Origin: Pelagibacterales bacterium MED-G42
Lineage (GTDB): Bacteria > Pseudomonadota > Alphaproteobacteria > Pelagibacterales > Pelagibacteraceae
Direction of reading: 5' to 3'
Length of the DNA: 57,496 nt
Assembly: GCA_002457485.1 (NCBI GenBank)
Contig: NTJL01000005.1
Location: 1-57,496 of the forward strand
In this document: piece by piece, positions 16,697 to 26,187 of the stretch
How positions within the stretch are numbered: position 1 is the stretch's first letter
How the letters are laid out: every line of letters starts with the position of its first letter
The notes under the pieces: generated by a model
Database searches by the model: none
What the model saw: only the letters and a program-made list of their open reading frames with translations
Told to the model about the DNA's origin: nothing
Position numbers and translations under genes: made by a program

Positions 16697-18976
16697 ATGA
16701 AAAAAACAAAGATTGATCATTACACAGATAAAGAAGCTCTGGATTTTCATAAACATACAAAACCTGGCAAGATTGAGATCATATCTTCAAAAAATATGAC
16801 TACCAAAAGAGATCTTGCTCTTGCTTACTCCCCTGGGGTTGCTGCACCAGTAAAAAAAATTAGTGAAAACCCAGATGCAGCATATGACTTTACAAGTAAA
16901 GGAAATTTAGTTGCTGTTATTAGTAACGGTTCAGCAATTTTAGGAATGGGTAATTTAGGTGCTCTTGCCTCGAAACCTGTGATGGAAGGGAAAGCAGTTT
17001 TATTTAAAAGATTTGCAGATATTGACTCCATCGATCTTGAAATTGACTGTAATGATGCAGAAGAAATAATTAATTCAATTAAAAATTTTTCTCCAAGCTT
17101 TGGTGGTATTAATTTAGAGGATATTGCAGCTCCAGATTGCTTTATAATAGAACAAAAATTAAAAAAAATTTTAGATATTCCAGTTTTTCATGATGATCAA
17201 CATGGTACGGCTATCATAACGACGGCCGCACTTATTAATGCATTAGATGTCAGTGGTAAATCAATTAAAAAAATTAAAATAGTTGTCAATGGTGCTGGTG
17301 CTTCAGCTCAAGCATGTGCTGAACTTTTCAAAAAATCAGGTGTACCACCTAAAAATATAATCATGATAGATAGAAAAGGAGTAATTTACAAAGGAAGGAA
17401 AGATGGAATTGATCAGTGGAAATCAAGATTCGCTATTGATACAAAACTTCGATCTATTAAAGAGGCTATAAAAGGTGCGGATGTTTTTTTAGGATTATCT
17501 GCTAAAGGCGCACTAAAGAAAGAACATGTAAAATTAATGGCAAAAAAACCAATAATTTTTGCATGTGCAAATCCTGATCCAGAAATAACACCTGAAGAAG
17601 TAAGTGAAGTAAGAAAAGATGCAATCGTAGCAACTGGTAGATCAGATTATCCAAATCAAGTGAATAATTTAATAGGTTTTCCATATATTTTCAGGGGAGC
17701 ATTAGATGTTAGAGCAAAAACAATTAATGAAGATATGAAAGTAGCTGCAGCCAAAGCTATAGCCAATCTAGCCAGAGAAGACGTTCCTGATGAGGTTGTG
17801 GCTGCCATGGGAGGTGAGAGGCCTCACTATGGAAAAGAGTACATCATACCATCTACATTTGATCCAAGATTAATAAGTGTAATACCCTCGGCCGTTGCTA
17901 AGGCAGCTATTTTAAGTGGAGTGGCTAGAAAAAAAATTGATAATTTTGAAATCTATAAAGATCAACTTAAACAACGTTTAGATCCTACAGTAACTATCAT
18001 GCAGGGAATTAATTCTTTTATTAAAAAAAACCAAAAGAGGATTGTATTTTCTGACGGAGAAGATGAAAATACTCTTAAGGCAGCAATTGCATTTAAAAAT
18101 TCGAAATTAGGGGTCCCAATATTAGTTGGAAAAAAAGAAAAAATTAAAAAACTAATAAAAAAAATTGGTTATAATGCAAATTTTGATATTGAAATTATAA
18201 ATTCTACAAATTTAGAAAAAAGGAATAAATATGCAAGAAGCTTATTTCAAAAGCTTCAAGGAGAACAAGGATTACTTGAAAAAGATTTCGATAAACTTAT
18301 CAGAAATGATCGTGTAATTTGGGCAGCAAGTATGGTTGCTTGCGGGGATGCAGATGGAGCAGTAACTGGAAATACTAGAAGATTTGGGTCATCATTGGAA
18401 AAAATTAAACAAGTAGTTAACGAAAGAGATGGAGAAATTATGTTTGGCTTAAATATGGTTGTCCATAAAGGAAAAACTATATTTGTTGCGGATACTAGTG
18501 TTCATGAATACCCAACCTCAGAACAAATGGCTGAAATAGCCATTTCAGCATCAAGAGTTGTAAGATTATTTGGTTTTGATCCAAAAGTAGCTTTTGTATC
18601 TCATTCAACATTTGGTCAACCAATCACTAGTAGAACTAAACACATAAGAAAAGCTGTTGAGATTTTGAAAATTAAAAATGTTGAGTTTGAATTTGATGGC
18701 GATATGCAACCTGATGTAGCGCTAAATAAAGAGTATCAAGATCTATATCCGTTTTCAAAAATTGTTGGAAATGCAAATATATTAATTATGCCAGGGCAAC
18801 ATAGTGCAGCTATTTCTTACAAGATGATGAAAACTCTAGGTGATACGAAAGTAATCGGACCACTACTAATTGGTCTAGGTCTTCCGATAGAAATTGCTCC
18901 TCTAAGATCTTCAACATCTGAAATAATTAATTTAGCTTCTATAGCTGCGTATTCTGCTGAAGTAATAGATTATTAA
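16697..18976 (+). CDS. maeB: NADP-dependent malic enzyme with C-terminal phosphotransacetylase-like domain
   Basis: Oxidative decarboxylation of malate to pyruvate, giving NADPH. The 759-residue hybrid form has a malic N-terminal domain with AYSPGVAAPV (about 43-52), the catalytic/metal region GINLEDIAAPDCF and HDDQHGTA (165-171), a Rossmann NAD(P) loop NGAGASAQA (198-206), and a phosphotransacetylase-like C-terminal domain from about 430. The latter is generally regulatory (acetyl-CoA responsive) rather than catalytic in this family. It is monocistronic, divergent from murJ and convergent with the BON gene (5-bp gap), with no visible terminator. Confidence 0.97.
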   Translation: MKKTKIDHYTDKEALDFHKHTKPGKIEIISSKNMTTKRDLALAYSPGVAAPVKKISENPDAAYDFTSKGNLVAVISNGSAILGMGNLGALASKPVMEGKAVLFKRFADIDSIDLEIDCNDAEEIINSIKNFSPSFGGINLEDIAAPDCFIIEQKLKKILDIPVFHDDQHGTAIITTAALINALDVSGKSIKKIKIVVNGAGASAQACAELFKKSGVPPKNIIMIDRKGVIYKGRKDGIDQWKSRFAIDTKLRSIKEAIKGADVFLGLSAKGALKKEHVKLMAKKPIIFACANPDPEITPEEVSEVRKDAIVATGRSDYPNQVNNLIGFPYIFRGALDVRAKTINEDMKVAAAKAIANLAREDVPDEVVAAMGGERPHYGKEYIIPSTFDPRLISVIPSAVAKAAILSGVARKKIDNFEIYKDQLKQRLDPTVTIMQGINSFIKKNQKRIVFSDGEDENTLKAAIAFKNSKLGVPILVGKKEKIKKLIKKIGYNANFDIEIINSTNLEKRNKYARSLFQKLQGEQGLLEKDFDKLIRNDRVIWAASMVACGDADGAVTGNTRRFGSSLEKIKQVVNERDGEIMFGLNMVVHKGKTIFVADTSVHEYPTSEQMAEIAISASRVVRLFGFDPKVAFVSHSTFGQPITSRTKHIRKAVEILKIKNVEFEFDGDMQPDVALNKEYQDLYPFSKIVGNANILIMPGQHSAAISYKMMKTLGDTKVIGPLLIGLGLPIEIAPLRSSTSEIINLASIAAYSAEVIDY

Positions 18977-18981
18977 AAATA

Positions 18982-19575
18982 TTAATCTTTTTGAATTCTT
19001 AAATCTTCTACAAGTATAATGCTTGCAATGACTTTCTCTACATCAATAATCTCCTCTGCTTCACTAATAACTAAATTTTTTTCCTCAGATGACATTGCTA
19101 TACCGTAAATAAAAATTTTTTTTTTATAAGTATCTATTTGATAATTTGTTGCCTTAATATTTTTGTTCAAAATTAAAGCTGTTCGAAGTTGTGAGGTGAT
19201 TAAAATATCTTTTGCTGATCTTTTAAAATTAAATTTCTCTTTAATCTTGATATCATTTCTTACGGACCTAACACCATCTGTTTCCCATGCTAATTTTGTT
19301 ATTTGTAATTTTTCTTCAGGATTATCTACTTTACCTGTTATAAAAATTCTTCCATCAATTACTTTAGTTTTTACAGATAAAACATAGTTTTTATTCTTCA
19401 AAATTAACCTAGCAGAAAAACTTTTTTGCATAATTGAGTCATCAATTTGTGTACCAACAGAACGTGGATCAAATGCTACGCTTACACCTGTCCCAAAAAC
19501 TCCTTTTGATGAAAGACCAATACATCCTGAAAATAAAATTCCTATCAAAATTATGAATATAAATTTAATTTTCAT
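18982..19575 (-). CDS. BON-domain lipoprotein (DolP/OsmY-like)
   Basis: A predicted outer-membrane or periplasmic lipoprotein. The signal ends in a lipobox-like ILFSGC (Cys18), and two BON domains follow (about 45-112 and 118-190), with the typical GKVDNPEEKLQITKLAWETDG and GIAMSSEEKNLVISEAEE segments. BON domains bind anionic phospholipid. In Escherichia coli the homologous DolP is encoded in the rsmI/lpoA neighbourhood, and here too it lies next to rsmI (11-nt overlap) and an LpoA-like gene. This supports an envelope-integrity role by context. Lipidation would depend on Lnt, encoded in this window. Confidence 0.88.
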   Translation of the reverse strand: MKIKFIFIILIGILFSGCIGLSSKGVFGTGVSVAFDPRSVGTQIDDSIMQKSFSARLILKNKNYVLSVKTKVIDGRIFITGKVDNPEEKLQITKLAWETDGVRSVRNDIKIKEKFNFKRSAKDILITSQLRTALILNKNIKATNYQIDTYKKKIFIYGIAMSSEEKNLVISEAEEIIDVEKVIASIILVEDLRIQKD

Positions 19576-20428
19576 TTTTTAATCTTAAACAATAATTATA
19601 AATCTCTTTTTTTGAAATGTTATCATTTTGATTAATAATATTTGTAATTTCTTTTAAACTTAATTTATTAATCATCTTTTGTATATTACTCTTAACTGAT
19701 TCACTTAATTCTTTAGAGTGTTTTTTTTTATCTTTTATTTCAGAAATTACGACAGTAAATTCACCTTTGGGTTCTTTAGGAAAAGGTTTTAAATCGTCAA
19801 CATTAATTCTTATAAATTCTTCATAAAATTTTGATATCTCTCTACAAAAAACTATTTTTCTATTACTAAAAAAGTTTTTAATTTCAGGGATTATTTTATT
19901 AATTTTTTTTGGTGATATAAAAAAAACTATTGAGCTATTAATATTTGAAATACTTTTTAAATCACTAATTAAATCTTTTTTTTTTTCTGGAAAAAAACCA
20001 TAAAAAAAGAACTTTTCTGAAAAACCACTTATTGAAACTGCTGTGGTCACTGCTGAGGCACCGGGGATTGGTATAATATTAATATCATTTCTTATACATT
20101 CATTAATTAAAATATTTCCTGGATCAGAAATACTTGGTGTGCCAGCATCAGAGATCAAAGAAATAATTCTGTTTGATTTTAATAATTCAATTATTTTTTT
20201 AACATTTTTTTTTTCATTAAACTTGTGATTTGAGATTAATTTTGATTTTATTTCATATTTATTCAATAAATTTTGAGACACCCTGGTATCCTCACATAAA
20301 ATGAAGTCTGATTTTTTAAGTATATCAATTGCTCTATAAGTAATATCCCTTAAATTACCAATAGGAGTTGATACTAAATAAAGACTATTTTGAATAATTT
20401 TTGTTTTAGATTGTGATTTAATAATCAT
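19565..20428 (-). CDS. rsmI: 16S rRNA (cytidine-1402 2'-O) methyltransferase RsmI
   Basis: RsmI methylates the ribose of C1402 in the 16S rRNA decoding centre, using SAM. The 287 residues show the tetrapyrrole-methylase-like fold with STPIGNLRDITYRAID (about 20-35), SDAGTPSISDPG (about 93-104) and PIPGASAVTTAVSISG (about 119-134). The C-terminal third is lysine-rich and divergent. It overlaps the downstream BON gene by 11 nt and is divergent from the LpoA-like gene across only 34 bp. The yraN gene that often follows rsmI is absent. Confidence 0.95.
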   Translation of the reverse strand: MIIKSQSKTKIIQNSLYLVSTPIGNLRDITYRAIDILKKSDFILCEDTRVSQNLLNKYEIKSKLISNHKFNEKKNVKKIIELLKSNRIISLISDAGTPSISDPGNILINECIRNDINIIPIPGASAVTTAVSISGFSEKFFFYGFFPEKKKDLISDLKSISNINSSIVFFISPKKINKIIPEIKNFFSNRKIVFCREISKFYEEFIRINVDDLKPFPKEPKGEFTVVISEIKDKKKHSKELSESVKSNIQKMINKLSLKEITNIINQNDNISKKEIYNYCLRLKNEN

Positions 20429-20462
20429 AATTAAGTTTAAAAAATATTATATTATCACCAAA

Positions 20463-21617
20463 ATGAATAAATTTATCAAAATTATTTTTTATATAATAAT
20501 AAATCTGTTTCTACTTAACGCTTACACAATGGCAGAACAAGAAAAAATGAAGATAGGTTTGCTTGTTCCATTATCGGGTACAAATAAAGATTTGGGTCAA
20601 TCAATTATAAAAGCTGTTAGATTGGCAATTAAAGATATTAACAATGACTATATTGAAATTATTCCAAAAGATACAGCATCAAAACCTGAAAAAGCTCTTA
20701 AGTCGGCACTAGAATTAAAAGAGCAAGGTGTAAATATTGTTATTGGACCTGTATTCTATAATAGCCTATCGAATTTAGGAGAAATTAAAGAGTTAACTTT
20801 TTTATCATTAACTAACAGAACTCTAGATTTGCCCTCAAATGTGATTTCGGCAGGAATTAATTCAACATCACAATTTAAAACTATAAAAAAATTTTTTGAA
20901 TTAAAAGGAATAAAAAAAACTATATTTTTAATACCAATGCAAGATTTTGAATTTGAAATTAAAGAAGGCGTAAAAAAATCTAAAATTAATGTGTTTAAAC
21001 AGTATTTATATAATGCTGATCCAACCAAGTTAACTAATCAAATTGAGGATATTACAAACTATAAGATCAGGAAACAAAATTTAGAAGATGAAATAAATAG
21101 AATAAAGAAATCTTCAGATCAAAATAAAGAAAAAAAAATAAAAAGACTTGAACAGAGATATACTTTAGGTGGGCTAAATTTTGAAGCCGTAATAATTGCT
21201 GATTTTGATGAAAGTCTAAGGAGCGTAAGTACATCTTTATTGTACACAGACGTTTTACCGAACAATAAATATTTTATTACTCTAAATCAATGGTTTGATA
21301 AAAGTTTACTCAAAGAGACCGATATTCAGCCTTTATACTATCCGTCAATAAATAAACTTAATTTTGAAAATTATGAAAATAAATTTTTTGACGAGTACAA
21401 TGAATATCCATCCCACTTATCTTTATTAAGTTATGATCTATTAGGTCTAATTTACTATTTATCTTTAAGAAATGATTTATCAGATGTTAACAGAATTTTT
21501 AAAAAAAAATCATCTTTTAAAGGAAAAATAGGTATTTTTGAAATCAAGGATAATAAAATTAATCATAAATTAAATTTCTATAAAATTGAAAATAAAGAGA
21601 TTAAAAAAATTTTTTAA
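20463..21617 (+). CDS. LpoA-like periplasmic-binding-fold protein (putative PBP activator)
   Basis: The 384 residues carry a signal peptide (1-24) and a type I periplasmic-binding fold from about 30 (KMKIGLLVPLSGTNKDLGQSI, GVNIVIGPVFYNSL). Position beside rsmI and a BON lipoprotein matches the location of LpoA, the outer-membrane activator of a class A penicillin-binding protein. Two differences stand out: there is no lipobox cysteine, so it may be soluble in the periplasm, and there is no N-terminal TPR half. A highly charged insertion, possibly coiled coil, lies near residues 195-230. An ordinary ABC substrate-binding protein is the alternative, but no transporter genes adjoin. Confidence 0.72.
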   Translation: MNKFIKIIFYIIINLFLLNAYTMAEQEKMKIGLLVPLSGTNKDLGQSIIKAVRLAIKDINNDYIEIIPKDTASKPEKALKSALELKEQGVNIVIGPVFYNSLSNLGEIKELTFLSLTNRTLDLPSNVISAGINSTSQFKTIKKFFELKGIKKTIFLIPMQDFEFEIKEGVKKSKINVFKQYLYNADPTKLTNQIEDITNYKIRKQNLEDEINRIKKSSDQNKEKKIKRLEQRYTLGGLNFEAVIIADFDESLRSVSTSLLYTDVLPNNKYFITLNQWFDKSLLKETDIQPLYYPSINKLNFENYENKFFDEYNEYPSHLSLLSYDLLGLIYYLSLRNDLSDVNRIFKKKSSFKGKIGIFEIKDNKINHKLNFYKIENKEIKKIF

Positions 21618-22197
21618 TCTTTTTAAAAGCTTGAGAACGATGGTCAATTTTATATTTTTGTGAAGATTTCATTTCTCCAAAAGTTTTTTTTTTATTTTTT
21701 GGAATAAATATTGGATCATATCCAAAACCATTCTTACCTTTGGGTTCATTTGAAATATAGCCTTCAATTTTACCAACAACTGAGGTAATATTTTTATCTA
21801 AATTACAAATAGATAATGCACATACAAATCTAGCTTTTATTTTTTTTTTTCTCCAGTTGTTATCTTTTTTATCTAATTCTTTATAAACTTTTTTAATGGC
21901 TTTTATAAAATCTCCATCCTTACCTGCCCATCTAGCTGAATAAATACCAGGATATTTATTTAAAATATCTATTTCTAGACCCGAGTCATCAGAAAGACAT
22001 ATCAAGTTAGTTTTTTTTGAAAAATGTTTTGATTTTATGATTGAATTTTCTGTAAACGTCAGCCCATCTTCTCTTGGACTCTTAAGTTTAAATTCAGATG
22101 TTGAATGTGTCTTTATATGTTTTGGTAATAAATCTTTAATTTCTCTATATTTTCCCTTGTTATTAGTCCCTATTAGCAATTTTGAAATATTTTTCAT
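21601..22197 (-). CDS. rdgB: dITP/XTP pyrophosphatase (HAM1/RdgB)
   Basis: A house-cleaning enzyme that hydrolyses non-canonical purine triphosphates (dITP, XTP) to monophosphates, keeping them out of nucleic acids. The 198-residue length is typical. Motifs are IGTNNKGKYREI (9-20), SDDSGLEID (69-77), YPGIYSARWAGKDGD and GFGYDPIFIP near the C-terminus. The last 17 nt overlap the 3' end of the convergent LpoA-like gene. It is divergent from grpE with only 42 bp between the two starts. Confidence 0.96.
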   Translation of the reverse strand: MKNISKLLIGTNNKGKYREIKDLLPKHIKTHSTSEFKLKSPREDGLTFTENSIIKSKHFSKKTNLICLSDDSGLEIDILNKYPGIYSARWAGKDGDFIKAIKKVYKELDKKDNNWRKKKIKARFVCALSICNLDKNITSVVGKIEGYISNEPKGKNGFGYDPIFIPKNKKKTFGEMKSSQKYKIDHRSQAFKKIKKFF

Positions 22198-22203
22198 TAG
22201 TAC

Positions 22204-22232
22204 CTAGCAATTCTAGAATTTCTTACCATATA
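22204..22232 (+). promoter_or_regulatory. Candidate heat-shock (sigma-32-like) promoter of grpE
   Basis: CTAGCAA at 22204-22210 and CCATATA at 22226-22232 are separated by 15 bp and resemble the sigma-32 pattern CTTGAAA / CCCCATnT (5 of 7 matches in the -35). The -10-like element ends only 7 nt before the grpE ATG, so a transcript would start at or near the start codon. This is by-eye matching, supported by the gene function and by a similar arrangement at hslV. Confidence 0.4.
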
Positions 22233-22239
22233 AACTGAT

Positions 22240-22902
22240 ATGGAAAAAGAAGAAAACCTAAACCAAAATAATAATGAAGCTGAAATTTCTAATGAGAATA
22301 GTGAAGCTGAAATTTCTAATGAGAATAGTGAGGCTGATAAACAGTCAGACGATAAACAAGAGGAAAATAAAAGTGTAGAAGAAAAAATAGAATTATCTCC
22401 CGAGGAAAAAATTAATGAATTAGAAGATAAGCTTGCAAGAACTTTTGCTGAAATGGAAAACCAAAGAAGAAGGTTTGAAAAAGAAAAAGATGACGCATTT
22501 GACTATGGGGGTTTTTCTTTTGCAAAAGAAGCTTTAAATTTAATTGATAACCTAGCAAGATCAAAATTAATTTTAGAAAGTGATGAGACTCTAAAAAATA
22601 CTGAGGCATTAAAAAAAACCATAGAACATTTTGATATAATTAATAAAGATTTGATCTCAATTTTTTCTAAAAATAATATTAAACCAATTGATTGTCTTAA
22701 TAAAAAATTGGACCCAAATTTGCATCAAGCAATGATGGAAATAGAAGATGATCAAAAAGAAACTGGAACGATTGTTCAAGAAATTCAAAAAGGTTTTATG
22801 ATAAAAGACAGATTGCTCAGACCATCTTTAGTTGGTGTATCGAAAAAAACTGAAAAAAAAGATTATAAAAGTCAGCAAAATAAGGAGAATTTAGACAAAT
22901 AA
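22240..22902 (+). CDS. grpE: Nucleotide exchange factor GrpE
   Basis: GrpE releases ADP from DnaK and acts as thermosensor of the chaperone cycle. The 220 residues consist of a long acidic Asn/Glu-rich N-terminal tail (1-60) holding a perfect in-frame tandem repeat, a coiled-coil dimerisation helix (about 62-115, with ELEDKLARTFAEMENQRRRFEKE), and the DnaK-contacting beta domain (LDPNLHQAMMEIEDD and the terminal VGVSKK region). It heads grpE-dnaK-dnaJ. The repressor gene hrcA, frequent upstream of grpE, is not present and no CIRCE element was seen. Confidence 0.96.
   Translation: MEKEENLNQNNNEAEISNENSEAEISNENSEADKQSDDKQEENKSVEEKIELSPEEKINELEDKLARTFAEMENQRRRFEKEKDDAFDYGGFSFAKEALNLIDNLARSKLILESDETLKNTEALKKTIEHFDIINKDLISIFSKNNIKPIDCLNKKLDPNLHQAMMEIEDDQKETGTIVQEIQKGFMIKDRLLRPSLVGVSKKTEKKDYKSQQNKENLDK
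22276..22329 (+). repeat. 27-bp perfect tandem duplication inside grpE
   Basis: Two identical 27-bp units (22276-22302 and 22303-22329) each encode EAEISNENS, and a partial third unit (gaggctgat) follows. The repeat is in frame and lies in the disordered acidic tail, so copy number could change without breaking the protein. Confidence 0.9.
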
Positions 22903-22963
22903 TTACATTTGTTGAACTTGTAGAATCAATATTAACACATATATGAGGAGGAGTATTTAAATT

Positions 22964-24898
22964 ATGAGCAAAATTATTGGAATAGACCTTGGTACAACAA
23001 ATTCATGTGTATCGATAATGGAAGGAAGCCAGCCTAAAGTATTGGAAAATGCTGAGGGTGCAAGAACAACTCCTTCTGTCGTCGCTTTTACTGATGATGG
23101 TGAAAAACTAGTGGGTCAACCTGCAAAGAGACAAGCAGTAACAAATCCTGAAAATACTATTTTTGCTGTTAAAAGACTTATTGGAAGAAATTTCGAAGAC
23201 CCAACTGTAAAAAAAGATGTTGATGCTGCTCCCTTTAAAATAGTTAACTCTGAAAAGGGTGATGCTTGGATTGAAGCAAAAGGAGAAAAATATTCACCCT
23301 CACAAATATCTGCTTTTATTCTTCAAAAAATGAAAGAAACTGCAGAAAAATACTTGGGTCAAGAAGTAACTAAAGCAGTAATTACAGTTCCGGCATACTT
23401 TAATGATGCACAAAGACAAGCAACGAAAGATGCTGGTAAAATTGCAGGCCTGGAAGTTTTGAGAATCATTAACGAGCCTACTGCAGCGTCTTTAGCATAT
23501 GGTTTAGATAAAAAACAAAATAAGAAAATTGCTGTATATGATTTGGGTGGAGGAACTTTTGATGTTTCAATTCTTGAATTGGGCGATGGTGTATTTGAGG
23601 TTAAATCTACAAATGGAGATACTTTTTTAGGTGGTGAAGACTTTGATAACACAATCGTTGATTATTTAATTGCAGAGTTTAAAAAAGATAATGGTATTGA
23701 TCTGACATCAGACAAGCTTGCACTTCAAAGATTAAAAGAGGCAGCAGAAAAAGCTAAAATCGAACTATCTTCAGCAGAACAGACTGATATTAATTTGCCA
23801 TTTATCACAGCTGATAAAACAGGTCCAAAACATATTAATTTAAAAATGACTAGAGCAAAACTTGAGGCTCTTGTTGAAGATTTAATTGCTAAAACATTGC
23901 CACCTTGTAAAACAGCATTAACTGATGCTGGTATATCTGCTAGTGACATAGATGAAATTGTAATGGTGGGTGGAATGACTAGAATGCCTAAAGTTTTAGC
24001 TGAAGTTAAAAACTTTTTTGGTAAAGATCCAAATAAAAGTGTTAATCCAGATGAAGTTGTGGCTATGGGTGCTGCTATTCAAGCCGGTGTACTTCAGGGT
24101 GATGTTAAAGATGTACTTCTTTTAGATGTTACGCCTTTATCTCTAGGTATTGAAACTCTAGGCGGTGTATCAACTAAGTTAATTGAAAAAAACACAACAA
24201 TACCAACAAAAAAAAGCCAAGTATTTTCTACAGCAGAAGATAATCAGCCTGCAGTTTCTATTAGAGTGCTTCAGGGTGAAAGAGAAATGGCAACTGATAA
24301 CAAGATGTTAGGAAATTTTGAGTTAGTTGGTATTGCTCCAGCCCCAAGAGGGGTTCCTCAGATTGAAGTTACTTTTGATATTGATGCTAATGGAATAGTT
24401 AGTGTTTCGGCGAAAGATAAAGGAACTGGTAAAGAACAAAAAATTCAAATCCAGGCTTCTGGTGGATTAAGTGAAGAAGAGATTGAAAAAATGGTTAAAG
24501 ATGCAGAAGCTAATAAAGATGAAGATAAAAAGAAAAGAGAGTCTGTGGAAACAAGAAACCAAGCTGACACCTTAATTCATTCAACTGAAAAAAATCTTAA
24601 AGAGCATGGATCTAAAATTACTGATGCTGAAAAGAAAGCAATCGAAGATGCATCATCCAGTTTAAAAGAAGCTCTTAAAGGGACTAATAATGAAGATATT
24701 AAGAAAAAAACAGAAACGTTAGTTCAAGCATCCATGAAATTAGGAGAAGCTATATACAAATCTCAAAAGAAAAAACCAGATTCACCTGACGATAGTAAAA
24801 ATAATGATGAAGGAAAAAAAGACGATAATGTAGTTGATGCAGATTTTGAGGAAGTAAAAGAAGATAATAAAGAAGAAGATAAAGAAAAAAGCGCTTAA
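22964..24898 (+). CDS. dnaK: Hsp70 chaperone DnaK
   Basis: The ATP-driven Hsp70 chaperone. The 644 residues comprise the nucleotide-binding domain ([18 protein letters not shown] at 4-21, [18 protein letters not shown] near 190-207, [12 protein letters not shown] near 335), the substrate-binding domain (about 390-505) and a helical lid ending in an acidic Lys/Asp/Glu-rich tail with the VDADFEEV motif. It has an unusually strong Shine-Dalgarno AGGAGGAG (22946-22953), 10 nt before the ATG. A 61-bp gap separates it from grpE and a 32-bp gap from dnaJ, so cotranscription is likely. Confidence 0.98.
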   Translation: MSKIIGIDLGTTNSCVSIMEGSQPKVLENAEGARTTPSVVAFTDDGEKLVGQPAKRQAVTNPENTIFAVKRLIGRNFEDPTVKKDVDAAPFKIVNSEKGDAWIEAKGEKYSPSQISAFILQKMKETAEKYLGQEVTKAVITVPAYFNDAQRQATKDAGKIAGLEVLRIINEPTAASLAYGLDKKQNKKIAVYDLGGGTFDVSILELGDGVFEVKSTNGDTFLGGEDFDNTIVDYLIAEFKKDNGIDLTSDKLALQRLKEAAEKAKIELSSAEQTDINLPFITADKTGPKHINLKMTRAKLEALVEDLIAKTLPPCKTALTDAGISASDIDEIVMVGGMTRMPKVLAEVKNFFGKDPNKSVNPDEVVAMGAAIQAGVLQGDVKDVLLLDVTPLSLGIETLGGVSTKLIEKNTTIPTKKSQVFSTAEDNQPAVSIRVLQGEREMATDNKMLGNFELVGIAPAPRGVPQIEVTFDIDANGIVSVSAKDKGTGKEQKIQIQASGGLSEEEIEKMVKDAEANKDEDKKKRESVETRNQADTLIHSTEKNLKEHGSKITDAEKKAIEDASSSLKEALKGTNNEDIKKKTETLVQASMKLGEAIYKSQKKKPDSPDDSKNNDEGKKDDNVVDADFEEVKEDNKEEDKEKSA

Positions 24899-24930
24899 AA
24901 CTTTCAACAACAATTATCTCAAAGTAACTT

Positions 24931-26058
24931 ATGGCTAAAAGAGATTTTTACGATGTTTTAGGTGTTAGTAAAAGTGCATCTCCAGACGAACTAAAGTCAG
25001 CTTACAGAAAACTAGCAGTTAAATATCATCCTGATAAAAATCCAGGGGATAAAGTTGCAGAAGATAAGTTTAAAGAAGCTAGTGAAGCTTATGGTATACT
25101 CTCAGATACTGAAAAAAAACAAAATTATGATAATTTTGGGCATGCTGCATTTGAGAATGGTGGTGGTGGGCAAAGAGGAGGTTTTGAAGGATTTTCTGGT
25201 GCAGATTTTTCAGATATTTTTGAGGACTTCTTTAGTGATTTTGGAGGTAGTGGAAGATCAAGAGCTAGAAAAACCAGCAATAGAGGTTCAGATTTAAGAT
25301 ATGATTTATCGATATCTTTAGAAGAGGCTTTTACAGGTAAAAAAAAAGATATTAAATTTGCAACAACTGAAAAATGTAATACTTGTAAAGGAAACGGATC
25401 TAAGCCAGGTTATTCTCCTGATAGATGCTCATATTGCGGTGGAAATGGAAGAGTAAGGTCTAATCAAGGTTTTTTTACAGTTCAACAAACATGTCCTCAG
25501 TGCAGTGGCAGTGGGGAGGAAATAACTAATCCATGTAATGATTGTAGTGGACAAGGAAATAAACAAACTTCAAAGAAAATATCTGTAACTATTCCGCAAG
25601 GAGTTGATGATGGAACCAGAATACGGCTAGCTGGAAAAGGAGAAGCGGGTACTAAAGGAGGGGCTACAGGTGACTTATATTTATTTATCAATGTTCATTC
25701 ACATGAGCTTTTCAAAAGATCTGATGAAAACTTATTTTTTGAATTCCCTCTTTCAATAGCTGATGCAGCACTGGGAACAACTGTAGAAATACCCACAATT
25801 GATGGTGGGAAGGCCAAAATAAAAATTCCAGACGGAACACAAAATGGAAAACAATTCAGACTTAAGGGCAAAGGTATGCCTTTCATGAGAAGAGGAGATT
25901 ATGGGGATTTATATGTACAAGTTAAAACAGAAGTGCCCATATATTTGAATAAAAAACAAAAAGAATTGCTAGAGCAGTTTAGAGAAATTGAAAATGAAAA
26001 ATCTAATCCAAGTATTAAAAAATTCTTTCAAAAAGCTAAAAGTTTCTGGAAAAATTGA
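24931..26058 (+). CDS. dnaJ: Co-chaperone DnaJ (Hsp40)
   Basis: DnaJ delivers substrates to DnaK and stimulates its ATPase. The 375 residues contain the J domain (1-70) with HPD at 33-35, a Gly/Phe-rich linker (about 72-110), four CxxCxGxG zinc modules ([32 protein letters not shown]; about 148-205) and the C-terminal substrate-binding domains. It ends with SFWKN; the same FWKN-coding sequence recurs 38 bp downstream in a short open frame that overlaps the dnaJ stop. Confidence 0.98.
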   Translation: MAKRDFYDVLGVSKSASPDELKSAYRKLAVKYHPDKNPGDKVAEDKFKEASEAYGILSDTEKKQNYDNFGHAAFENGGGGQRGGFEGFSGADFSDIFEDFFSDFGGSGRSRARKTSNRGSDLRYDLSISLEEAFTGKKKDIKFATTEKCNTCKGNGSKPGYSPDRCSYCGGNGRVRSNQGFFTVQQTCPQCSGSGEEITNPCNDCSGQGNKQTSKKISVTIPQGVDDGTRIRLAGKGEAGTKGGATGDLYLFINVHSHELFKRSDENLFFEFPLSIADAALGTTVEIPTIDGGKAKIKIPDGTQNGKQFRLKGKGMPFMRRGDYGDLYVQVKTEVPIYLNKKQKELLEQFREIENEKSNPSIKKFFQKAKSFWKN

Positions 26059-26141
26059 TGATCAAAATTTCTATTTTTAATTTCTGGAAAAATTGGAACT
26101 GTAATTTATTTATCAAAACTGTGTTTAGTGAGGACTCATAA
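26058..26141 (+). CDS. Possible 27-residue small ORF coupled to dnaJ
   Basis: An ATG overlaps the dnaJ stop by one base (TGATG) and opens a 27-codon frame ending at TAA 26139-26141. The predicted peptide is rich in aromatic and aliphatic residues (starts [13 protein letters not shown]) and contains FWKN, the same tetrapeptide that ends DnaJ. It could be a translated small protein, or a decayed duplicate of the dnaJ tail. No homolog is recognised and coding status is uncertain. Confidence 0.3.
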   Translation: MIKISIFNFWKNWNCNLFIKTVFSEDS

Positions 26142-26187
26142 AGAATTTTCTTAAAGATTAAACTAACATTAACTTTTAAGGAGAATT

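Noticed and set aside
22198..22239. CIRCE element / HrcA control of grpE
   Set aside because: No TTAGCACTC inverted repeat is present and no hrcA gene lies nearby.
22912..22944. Heat-shock-like promoter before dnaK (CTTGTAG ... CATATAT)
   Set aside because: The predicted transcription start would fall inside the Shine-Dalgarno sequence, so it could not produce the expected message; read-through from grpE is simpler.
26142..26187. Riboswitch or small RNA in the gap after dnaJ
   Set aside because: The gap is short and AT-rich, with a plain Shine-Dalgarno and no stable stem or recognised conserved core.
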